A DNA stretch of 64,000 bases from IMG/VR virus record IMGVR_UViG_3300034683_000041, positions 54,396-118,395 of that record; one strand, given 5' to 3'. Positions 43,047-51,116 of the stretch are shown here, piece by piece (the first letter of the stretch is position 1; the number at the start of each line of letters is the position of its first letter). The notes beneath the pieces are model-generated. The model had not been told where the DNA came from, ran no database searches, and was given only the letters and a program-made list of their open reading frames with translations. The position numbers were made by a program, and so were the translations under genes. The stretch is from a virus.

Positions 43047-45773
43047 ATGGAAAACGACACTACAATCAACATACTCAAAGATGCGTATGGGATTTTTAAT
43101 CAGAAGGTAGGGATCGATAGGTCACGTACCGGCAATCAATCCAATCTGTCAAAGACAGAACTTTTAAATTTGGCCAACAGACACTACCAGCCTCCGGCTG
43201 CAACGAGAGGAATAGGTTCCTCTTCGGATATGCTGAACCTCATACAATACTTTCAGCCCACTCACATGCGTGCTGTTAGCATAGTCAACGACATTGATCG
43301 TTTAAAAGCTATAGCTCCAGAAATAGATCAAGCAAAGAACATCATAGTTCCATCTATCCTCTCTCCGAACGATCTTCAAGATACTAATCCTACACTATAT
43401 CTCTCGGAAGATCTTCAGATCTCAGAAGAACTTAGAAAAGAAATCCTGGATTATCTTTACCGTCCTCTTGTTCTTGATTTAGAACTTGGTAGACGAATGA
43501 AATCGTGGTGCGAAACAGCGATGTTTGAATCTGGTTCTGCACCGAATTTAATACTTCCGGAAAGTACGCTTGCTCACCTTATGGGGAAATCGAATGTTGG
43601 TAAGGAATCTTTTTCGCTTGATAGTGAAGAAGGTAAACAAAAATTGACCCAATATTTATCTTCGGCTGATGCTCATCGTAGACTTAACCAAATGTACGAT
43701 GAAGAAATATACCAAAAGAGGATACCTGAAACGTCGGTTAGATCTAATGAGAAATTTAAAACACCAAGCATAGATCTTACTCCGACAGGAAAAAGTATAT
43801 ACCAGGAAGCACTTCCTGCAGTAGAAAAGATCGTTATAAATCATTTAGAAGAACTCAAAAAGGAAAATCCGGTACATGCAGACATCAAGCTATTGGACTC
43901 ATCGTCCAAACTTACTGGGTGTATCGAAAGTATTACTGCACGTATAGTTACAGAACTCGAAGATGGTGATACTTTGAAGATTTCAGAAAACCCAGAAGTA
44001 CTTCGATTTGGAAGTGCGGTTAAAGCTGCGCATAAACGAAGTCTTTCTAAAAACGTCATCGACAGGTATCAACCGGACAATAAAGTAAATGGTTCGGATA
44101 TAGGTTCCTCTCCCATGTATGACGCAAGTCAAAGTAATTCGAGAATACTGAACCTTATTCCTTATATCGACGATACCGCAGAGAATTTTAGCGAACCATT
44201 CATAATGCAATTTCCTGCAGAAGCAGTTATAAGAATCTGTACTCCAGGAAATATCAAAGATACTCTTGGTTATTTCGTATTGATAGATAACTATGGTCAG
44301 CCCATCATGGCCCAGCAATATCTTGGTACCTTATCCGGAAGTTCCAGTGCATCTATGGCAGAAGCAAGCTATAACGCCATGTTCGGTACTTCTAATCATG
44401 GTAACATGATGAGTTCAATGATAGTCAACCCTATGGGATTTGGCAATCCTTACAATCTACAAGATCAAGCAGTCACTAAAGTATTCGATACTATCTTAGA
44501 TTCGATGATGCGTAAAAAATTACAAAACGTAGGATTTGAAGATGTGGCGTTTGGTAAGTACACCACTATAGCTACATGCATGTTCCACAGGATGCTTGCT
44601 CGTAAGAAAACCTCGTTAGTGTTCATCCCTGATGAACTTATGACTTATGTGGCATTCGACTATCGTCCTGACGGATGTGGTAAATCTCGTGTCGAAAATG
44701 CAATGTACTTGTTATCCATCCGTACAATGTTAGTAGTAGCCAACACTATGGCTTCTATGCGAAACTCCATAGCAAGAAAAGAAGTTACTATCGATCTTGA
44801 TGAAAAGGAAACTCAGCCTGAAAGAATACTCCAGGAAGTTGCAAACATGATGAAGCAGAAGTATGGACTTCAGCTCACTTCCGATCCAAGAGTAATATCT
44901 CAGATGATCAACGATCAAAACACTACTATCAAAATGAAAGGTGAAGCCTTTGGTAATTTTGGAGTAGAAATACAAGATACACAACAGAATGTTCCTAAAG
45001 CAGATCAGGATCTCATGGATTCGTTGACTTCTGCTATCATCAACGTATTTGGGGCACCGCATTCTGTCATGAACGAGCTAAACGAAGCAGAGTATGCTCG
45101 TTCTGTAGCTACTACTAACCTCTTCTTTGCTCAAAAAACTTTAGCAGATCAGGATACTCTCACTGGGTTCACGAACAAGTTCATTCGTACGTATTGTAGA
45201 TTTTCTTCTAAAATCAAGAAAGAACTGCTTCGTATACTGGAAGGAAAAACTAAAAACAATGCTCACGATGACACCCCAGTAGACACCGTTTCAGATAAAG
45301 GATCTAAGACAACAACAAAGAATAATCAGCAGATTTTGAATGAGATCATTCGTTCGATAAGTGTCAGTTTGCCTGCTCCGAACATAGCTCCTACTAAGTC
45401 GCAGAACGAAGTACTGAAAGCCTATTTGGAAGTTATCGAGGATATCGTTAACAACACATACCCTGACGACTTAGTGAGTGCAGATACAGATAGTCAGCTT
45501 CAGCCCATTCTGCAAACTATGCGAGCAGAACTCAAGATGCGACTCACTTTACGAGTCATGTCTGAGACTGGACTCAATAAAACATTCGAAGTTCCCGATA
45601 TAACCGAGCACCTTAAAGAAATCATCTCCGATCTTCCTAAAAGGTATCAAGAAATCGAGAACCTTGGATCTGCAATATCCAAGACACTCAGTGTTGTTCG
45701 TACTCCTACCGACGAACCTGAAACAGAAGAAGACTCTTCCTCAGACAACAGTACTTCAGAATTCTCGTTCTAA
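43047..45773 (+). CDS. Portal-like virion protein, 908 aa
   Basis: Probable portal vertex through which DNA is packaged. The middle region reads like a large myovirus portal: a segment SLVFIPDELMTYVAFDYR followed by DGCGKSRVENAMYLLSIRTML and ARKEVTIDLDEKETQPERIL, then repeated helices and an acidic Ser/Asp/Glu-rich tail. The 908-residue length is large for a portal but acceptable for giant phages. There is no nuclease or protease motif. The identification rests on pattern memory and context, not on a diagnostic motif; another large head protein is the alternative. A terminator hairpin follows at 45785-45820. Confidence 0.5.
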   Translation: MENDTTINILKDAYGIFNQKVGIDRSRTGNQSNLSKTELLNLANRHYQPPAATRGIGSSSDMLNLIQYFQPTHMRAVSIVNDIDRLKAIAPEIDQAKNIIVPSILSPNDLQDTNPTLYLSEDLQISEELRKEILDYLYRPLVLDLELGRRMKSWCETAMFESGSAPNLILPESTLAHLMGKSNVGKESFSLDSEEGKQKLTQYLSSADAHRRLNQMYDEEIYQKRIPETSVRSNEKFKTPSIDLTPTGKSIYQEALPAVEKIVINHLEELKKENPVHADIKLLDSSSKLTGCIESITARIVTELEDGDTLKISENPEVLRFGSAVKAAHKRSLSKNVIDRYQPDNKVNGSDIGSSPMYDASQSNSRILNLIPYIDDTAENFSEPFIMQFPAEAVIRICTPGNIKDTLGYFVLIDNYGQPIMAQQYLGTLSGSSSASMAEASYNAMFGTSNHGNMMSSMIVNPMGFGNPYNLQDQAVTKVFDTILDSMMRKKLQNVGFEDVAFGKYTTIATCMFHRMLARKKTSLVFIPDELMTYVAFDYRPDGCGKSRVENAMYLLSIRTMLVVANTMASMRNSIARKEVTIDLDEKETQPERILQEVANMMKQKYGLQLTSDPRVISQMINDQNTTIKMKGEAFGNFGVEIQDTQQNVPKADQDLMDSLTSAIINVFGAPHSVMNELNEAEYARSVATTNLFFAQKTLADQDTLTGFTNKFIRTYCRFSSKIKKELLRILEGKTKNNAHDDTPVDTVSDKGSKTTTKNNQQILNEIIRSISVSLPAPNIAPTKSQNEVLKAYLEVIEDIVNNTYPDDLVSADTDSQLQPILQTMRAELKMRLTLRVMSETGLNKTFEVPDITEHLKEIISDLPKRYQEIENLGSAISKTLSVVRTPTDEPETEEDSSSDNSTSEFSF

Positions 45774-45784
45774 CTCAGTATACA

Positions 45785-45820
45785 TAAGAGAGATCCCCTT
45801 GTATAGGGGGATCTCTCTTA
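45785..45820 (+). terminator. Hairpin terminator
   Basis: Fourteen-base-pair stem (45785-45798 with 45807-45820) after the portal-like gene. Confidence 0.75.
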
Positions 45821-45840
45821 ACTGATCAGTATTTAAAAAC

Positions 45841-45848
45841 TATATTAC
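45841..45848 (+). promoter_or_regulatory. TATATTAC early-type promoter motif
   Basis: TATATTAC in ACTATATTACTTTTATG, 114 bases before the MYG1-like ATG; the leader has a small inverted repeat around AACATATATGTT (about 45922). Confidence 0.5.
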
Positions 45849-45961
45849 TTTTATGACTGTTCACAGATTTGTATATGGAGGAAAATAAAAAACTAGAGAT
45901 TAAGTTATTATTGAGCATGAAACATATATGTTCAATACACACCCACAAAAAGGAATACGTC

Positions 45962-47002
45962 ATGACAAAATCTTTGACTCCACAAAGTGTAGTGGCCGTA
46001 CATAACGGAGTTATTCATGCGGATGAAGTTTTCGCAGTGGCCACACTTAGACTTATCGAATGGGACTTTACGGTTGTACGTACACGAGAAAAAGACATAC
46101 TCAAAACCGCAGATATTAGAATAGACGTCGGTGAAAAGTACGACGCAACAACTGGAGACTTCGATCATCACCAAGATACGTTTGCAGAATATCACGAACC
46201 TCCGAACAAACGTTTCACAGAAGGACCTAAGCTTTCCGGGTTCGGTTTGATCTGGAGACATTACGGACGTCTTGCTATCCAGTCGTACATCAAATCTTAT
46301 TCTCCCACTGAACTTATCGATGAGGAAGTAGACAATATCTGGAACCAAGTCTGCAGAGTACTTGTTGCTCCTATCGATGCATTGGACAATGGTGAAAAAG
46401 AGAAATTCTATCTTGATAAAGGAGTTTACGTACTACCTACAGTAGGACGATACATCAAACTTTTATATCCGTCAGATGCAGAAATTACTCCAGAAAAAGA
46501 AATGAAAGCGTTTGACGCTGCAGTGAACTTTGCTGTAAAATATTTGAAGAAAGAGATAGATAAAGCCTATGCTGTAGTACTCGCTATCCCGGCTATCGTA
46601 GATAAGATCCGTGAAACTGATCCGGAACCTGGGATAATGATCTTTGATCAGTTCGTACCTTGGGGACAAGTGTTCAACAAACACAAAGCCATAAACGGAC
46701 ACATCAAATTGGTAATATTCCCGAATACCTCTAGCGGATCGTGGATGGTCCAATCTCCGTATTACAATTCTTATTCTGATACACTGGGATTGTCGGATAC
46801 AGTTCTTGGAGAACGTCGTGTGTATCGTTTCCCTGCACCCAAGAAATTGTGGGGTAAGAGAGATGCCGAACTTGCGGAAATAACGGGAATAGAAGACGTT
46901 ATTTTTGTTCACCCGTCTAAAGGGTTCATCGCAGCAGCACGATCCAAAGAAGGAGCTATAGCTCTTGCGCATTATTACATAAACAATCAAGATCCAGAAT
47001 AG
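45962..47002 (+). CDS. MYG1/UPF0160-family protein, DHH-type putative metal-dependent phosphoesterase, 346 aa
   Basis: The start at 45962 follows AAAAAGGAATACGTC; the upstream open frame (from 45869) has no good SD. Motifs of the MYG1 family are clear: HNGVIHADEVFA (residues 14-25), IDVGEKYD (54-61) and DFDHHQDTF (66-74), which form the metal site of DHH-related phosphoesterases; eukaryotic MYG1 is reported as a 3'-5' RNA exonuclease. Later elements include PSKGFIAAARSKEGA. A role in RNA turnover or nucleotide metabolism early in infection is plausible. It is unusual for a phage. Confidence 0.75.
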   Translation: MTKSLTPQSVVAVHNGVIHADEVFAVATLRLIEWDFTVVRTREKDILKTADIRIDVGEKYDATTGDFDHHQDTFAEYHEPPNKRFTEGPKLSGFGLIWRHYGRLAIQSYIKSYSPTELIDEEVDNIWNQVCRVLVAPIDALDNGEKEKFYLDKGVYVLPTVGRYIKLLYPSDAEITPEKEMKAFDAAVNFAVKYLKKEIDKAYAVVLAIPAIVDKIRETDPEPGIMIFDQFVPWGQVFNKHKAINGHIKLVIFPNTSSGSWMVQSPYYNSYSDTLGLSDTVLGERRVYRFPAPKKLWGKRDAELAEITGIEDVIFVHPSKGFIAAARSKEGAIALAHYYINNQDPE

Positions 47003-47015
47003 GTTTATCACATTA

Positions 47016-47055
47016 AGTTATAGAGAACACCCTTCAAAGGGTGTTCTCTATAACT
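47016..47055. terminator. Bidirectional hairpin terminator
   Basis: About 19 base pairs of perfect complementarity (47016-47034 with 47037-47055) between convergent genes ending at 47002 and 47078. Confidence 0.8.
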
Positions 47056-47077
47056 ATCAAGGAGTGAACATTATTTT

Positions 47078-47923
47078 TTATACGTTCGATTGAGACAACA
47101 GATCCTTAAGACTCTGATCGATACCATATCTTGCGATATTGGAATCAACACTATCGTAGTTAGCAGCTTTCTGGAAGTTCGGTTTATGGAAGTTCAGAAG
47201 CTTCAGAAGAGACTTACAAGTCTCACGAGTAGTATCATTGTGGTGGATGATACCATTGTACGTAATAGATCGTTCCGGAGTTTCCGGTGTACCAGAAACA
47301 TCTTTCTTCCAACCAAAACTACCAGTTTCTTGCGGATACAGTCCAGTTATGATAGCACCTTCAATGATGTTGTCATAATGACCTGTCGGGTCAGGCTGGA
47401 TGATTGCTATGGATGCCGAGATAGTGGACAGAAGCCACGGGATCTTCTCATCATTCTCTGCGGACAGAGCAGATACCTGACTATCAGGATGCTGGATATT
47501 GAATATCCACTTACGGTGGAAGTTCCAAATAGGAGATCCTACGAATTCGTTGTACGTGAATGTCGGAGATACCGCTTCACGAGTTACGTTAGCAGGCATG
47601 TTAAGCTGCTGTCCGTCTCTGGAATACTGAACCGCATTCGAGTTTACCCGATAGTTCAGATCAATGCCGGAAACAGACTTGGCTTGAACTTCCATGATGT
47701 TTTTAAGTACCTGCTGAGCCATGGGATTTTTGTTCCAAAATCCAGGCACAGACAATACTACTACGATGATATCGTTCAGTACTAACGGAGTAGAAGCATC
47801 AAGCTTCAGTACGTCAGGACCTGCACCCATTTGCCCACTTTCACCAACGTTAGCGGTGGGACCAATGGTTCCGAGTTCTGCTGCTCTTTCGTAAAGAAGC
47901 GCATTATTCCAAGGTTTTGTCAT
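47078..47923 (-). CDS. Tail tube-like protein, 281 aa
   Basis: Follows the sheath gene by 12 bases on the same strand, the standard sheath-tube order of contractile phages. Beta-rich, no membrane segment. Segments such as LNDIIVVVLSVPGFWNK and EGAIITGLYPQETGSF fit tube proteins of large myoviruses in style, but no diagnostic motif exists. The base composition is richer in GC and optimised codons, as for abundant virion proteins. Confidence 0.65.
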   Translation of the reverse strand: MTKPWNNALLYERAAELGTIGPTANVGESGQMGAGPDVLKLDASTPLVLNDIIVVVLSVPGFWNKNPMAQQVLKNIMEVQAKSVSGIDLNYRVNSNAVQYSRDGQQLNMPANVTREAVSPTFTYNEFVGSPIWNFHRKWIFNIQHPDSQVSALSAENDEKIPWLLSTISASIAIIQPDPTGHYDNIIEGAIITGLYPQETGSFGWKKDVSGTPETPERSITYNGIIHHNDTTRETCKSLLKLLNFHKPNFQKAANYDSVDSNIARYGIDQSLKDLLSQSNV

Positions 47924-47935
47924 TACACCTTACTC

Positions 47936-49933
47936 CTACAAGTTTTCTCGACCGACGACTATATCCGTAATGATACGTCGCATGATGTCGTTAGCCTGGA
48001 TGTCGAGACGTACCCGGAGTATACCTCCACGTTGCGCATCATCTTTAGTCTGATACGGCGTTGCGATAACCGGATATTTCCCACCGTACACCCGATAGGA
48101 CTGGGTTTCAATTTCTTGTTTCACAGTAGTGAACATAGATTCGATAGGAACGTCTCGTCCAACGTTTGCTACCCAACTTTCGTATGCGATATACTTGTGA
48201 TAGATGATCGCGTCCACAAAGAATGCGGTAACTAATGCCGAACTTTTATTTGCATATACCGACTGGATATGCGGGAAGAACGGAACAGTCATCTGTTTGA
48301 TCTGGCAATAGTTGATATTGGATTTGTGTAACAGTTCCAATACCTGTTTAGTTCCAGGGAACCAGTTAGTCTTTCTGAAGAAAGTATTTTCGTGGTTCCC
48401 TTCACCAGTAGGTTCTCCCTGGATGATCGTATTGCCCTGGTGAATAGCTCTCTTGTACGCTATCCAGAATACGTGGGGCACTGTGAACTTGATGGATGTA
48501 TCGTGAAGATATCCCGACTGACCCATCACAGTAGCACGACATGCACCAGTACCATGAACAGTACTTTCAGGAGTCAACCGTACTCTGGTCATGATAGCAT
48601 TACCGATGGCTACACTTTCTTCCAGAGTCGGAAAATCGTGCACATCTACAAGACACGCAAACGTGGGAGAAATGTACGGATGTTCTCCTATCATTTGTGC
48701 CATGGCATATTTTGTATCAAGGCTATACCCGACGTCGTAAAGATGAGTCAGAGGATAACGACCTTCATCGTAGATCTCAGGGACAGTTGCTCCAGTCAAA
48801 AGTGCACGGAACATCTCTTCAAATTTCTCATCAGAAAGTTCACCGTCACTTCCGCCAGACAGATAATTCACAGATATGTCAGAAAGACCTATACTGGAAT
48901 CTACCAGAATTGCATGACGATAAGGGACTTCGTCCTTATCTTCCAGTGTAACTACGTTGATCTGCCAAGGGCTAGCAAACGTAGTCGTAACTTCTACACT
49001 CTGGATCTTTTCTGCGATTTCTTTAATCGATTCATCGTAGAACTTGACTTCGTAGGGAAGGATGTTATCGTAAACACCTTCGTCCACTTCAGAGATGTAA
49101 TTGTTTTCGATCACGTCTACAAACGATACTCGTCTTGCAGTCTCTTCGTCAACTACTCCAGGCTCAGCAGTAAAGAATACATGCTGACTTTCAAATTTAT
49201 CCCGCACAGGAAGTGCAATACTTCCATCGTACGGGATCTCAGATGCACCAAATCCATAGAGAACATTCCGTTTCTCATTAAAGATCTGGTCATCTTGAAT
49301 AGCAGGATCAAAGAACCATTTAAATCCTGCACGATTACCCGCAGCACCAGGAGAATCATAAAGAAAGCCAAATACAGGATATACTTTTATACGAACTCCT
49401 GCTTCTTCGACTTCTTTCACCTGTAACCGATCATATTTCTCATCTTCTTCGAGAGCTCGGGTACGGTACTCGAGAGTAACACCAGGTTCTTTGATAGGGT
49501 TGGAACCAGCATCGAGAAGCGGGATGCGTTCTCCCATCTCATCGTAAACAAATCGTCCTTCTTCATCTCTTTCATACTGCTGGATCTGAGCATCTCGAAC
49601 AACACATTCCAATACACACGAAGCCGATTTTACTGTCTCATCTGCAAGACGTACAATAAAACATCCCTGTTGCGGGAATATAGCCTTTTGTAAAAATACT
49701 TGTTCGGGACGAAAGAACTTTCCGAGAGGATCAAAAGTTTCGCTACCGTATTCTGCGATTGCTTCAGGTCCAGTCAAGAACTGGATTTCATTAACTCGAC
49801 CTTTAGCTGCCACTATAGGGAACAGTGGTCTGTGCTGAGGAAGAATTCTTTGAGTAATCGGATTTCCGATAGACTCATCCTTTACCCGTGAGGTATGGTG
49901 AGGATGAGTATATTGCCGAAATAAGTTGCTCAT
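47936..49933 (-). CDS. Tail sheath protein, 665 aa
   Basis: The contractile sheath subunit. The N-terminus has a VKDESIGNP...LPQHRPLFPIVAAKG element and EAIAEYGSETFDPLGKFF, the 'FG...YG' pattern typical of sheath handshake domains. The C-terminal part (YKRAIHQGNTII ... GILRVRLDIQANDIMRRII) also matches sheath style. Size is close to phiKZ's sheath (about 695 residues). Upstream has AAGGAGACAAGCT before the ATG. The adjacent tube gene supports this. Codon use is visibly more GC-rich than the genes around it, in keeping with high expression. Confidence 0.8.
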   Translation of the reverse strand: MSNLFRQYTHPHHTSRVKDESIGNPITQRILPQHRPLFPIVAAKGRVNEIQFLTGPEAIAEYGSETFDPLGKFFRPEQVFLQKAIFPQQGCFIVRLADETVKSASCVLECVVRDAQIQQYERDEEGRFVYDEMGERIPLLDAGSNPIKEPGVTLEYRTRALEEDEKYDRLQVKEVEEAGVRIKVYPVFGFLYDSPGAAGNRAGFKWFFDPAIQDDQIFNEKRNVLYGFGASEIPYDGSIALPVRDKFESQHVFFTAEPGVVDEETARRVSFVDVIENNYISEVDEGVYDNILPYEVKFYDESIKEIAEKIQSVEVTTTFASPWQINVVTLEDKDEVPYRHAILVDSSIGLSDISVNYLSGGSDGELSDEKFEEMFRALLTGATVPEIYDEGRYPLTHLYDVGYSLDTKYAMAQMIGEHPYISPTFACLVDVHDFPTLEESVAIGNAIMTRVRLTPESTVHGTGACRATVMGQSGYLHDTSIKFTVPHVFWIAYKRAIHQGNTIIQGEPTGEGNHENTFFRKTNWFPGTKQVLELLHKSNINYCQIKQMTVPFFPHIQSVYANKSSALVTAFFVDAIIYHKYIAYESWVANVGRDVPIESMFTTVKQEIETQSYRVYGGKYPVIATPYQTKDDAQRGGILRVRLDIQANDIMRRIITDIVVGRENL

Positions 49934-49990
49934 AGCTTGTCTCCTTGATTATGCTATGGGTTAAACAATCTTGAAGTTGGAGTTTTTCAA

Positions 49991-51025
49991 ATGAAAACAT
50001 TGTTGGATACAAGTTACGCACAAGTAAGTAATTTCCCTTCCCAAATGGAAAGAGTCATTAAATTTTTAGTGACGCAACCACAAACTATTCTCACCCCTGC
50101 GCAACTGCAGTCGGTGTGGAATACCCGACTTATAACTTCTAGTCACATATCTTCAATCTTTGATCAGATGTTGAGAAAAGGACAGTTATCGCATTTCGCT
50201 ACATTAGATCTTGGACAGCTTGCCACAGGCATGTCTATCCCGGATGCGTTATCTTGGACAAACATCACCATTGATCTGAAGTATGCTCAAAACTCACAAG
50301 TGCTCAACAGCTTAACTTTTGTTAAAGATAAAATCTTGATCAATGGTACATCTTATCTTCAGTTAAACTCTTCTGGACACTATGTCACAAAAGACGCAGC
50401 AGAGTTACATAGCATGTATGTCAGAGGACAGCTTTGCCGTAGTTATGCTGAAAGAGGACACATTTGGTGCAATGCTGCAATAACGTTATACTTAATAGAA
50501 ACTTACGGAATTTGCATTTCTGGAATGTTAACTCAAAGGATGGGACTTTCCGGAGATGCACAGATTTATCTGGCTAGATTGTTTGGACTTTACATGGCAC
50601 AAAAGTTGAGTTCTCCAAATTCAACACAGTATCCTGATATATTCCTCAGATGTACAAGTCTTGGTAATCAGAAAGAATTAGATGAGTTTCAAAAGTCTAT
50701 CTTTGCCAATGGTGTAACTCAATTAACTCTCGGAACACTGTGTGAGATCCTGTCACAATCTGACATTTCGACGTTGAATGGATTTACTGTTGGTAAATTT
50801 TACGCATTTGTTTCTTCTTTAGGACCCATCTCCGATCCTGTCTCGACTCGCATCGCGTTTGAATATCCTCCGTATTGGATGTTCTTGATTCTCCGAGCAC
50901 TCGATACGTTACGTGGAGCTCAGCTTGGGAACATGTTGAAACGATATAGACTCGATGGAGATCGAGCTAAAAAAGTTATTCGAGATATCGAATCTTACGA
51001 AGGGCTTTATCGTCTGAATCATTAA
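49991..51025 (+). CDS. Hypothetical protein, 344 aa
   Basis: ATG at 49991 with a weak upstream SD (TTGGAG, about 49979). Helical, Leu/Ser-rich protein with no membrane segments and no recognised motif. It stands divergent from the sheath gene 57 bases away and is followed by a hairpin. Position suggests a virion component. Confidence 0.55.
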   Translation: MKTLLDTSYAQVSNFPSQMERVIKFLVTQPQTILTPAQLQSVWNTRLITSSHISSIFDQMLRKGQLSHFATLDLGQLATGMSIPDALSWTNITIDLKYAQNSQVLNSLTFVKDKILINGTSYLQLNSSGHYVTKDAAELHSMYVRGQLCRSYAERGHIWCNAAITLYLIETYGICISGMLTQRMGLSGDAQIYLARLFGLYMAQKLSSPNSTQYPDIFLRCTSLGNQKELDEFQKSIFANGVTQLTLGTLCEILSQSDISTLNGFTVGKFYAFVSSLGPISDPVSTRIAFEYPPYWMFLILRALDTLRGAQLGNMLKRYRLDGDRAKKVIRDIESYEGLYRLNH

Positions 51026-51035
51026 GATTACATAT

Positions 51036-51065
51036 GTACTGTGTGGACACAAGTCCACACAGTAC
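51036..51065 (+). terminator. Hairpin terminator
   Basis: Thirteen-base-pair perfect stem (51036-51048 with 51053-51065) with ACAA loop. Confidence 0.7.
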
Positions 51066-51116
51066 ACAGAGATAGATCAATTTTATGCAAACCTACAGAT
51101 CTACTTGGGAGCAATC

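Noticed and set aside
43047-45773. Reading the 908-aa protein as a major capsid protein
   Set aside because: It is much larger than expected, has an acidic Ser/Glu tail, and its middle part looks more like a portal; a major capsid gene was not identified in this window.
47090-47785. 231-codon ORF on the + strand
   Set aside because: Antisense to the tail tube-like gene and without an SD.
48392-49426. 344-codon ORF on the + strand
   Set aside because: Antisense to the tail sheath gene; its Cys/Phe/Arg-heavy translation is typical of a reversed coding strand.
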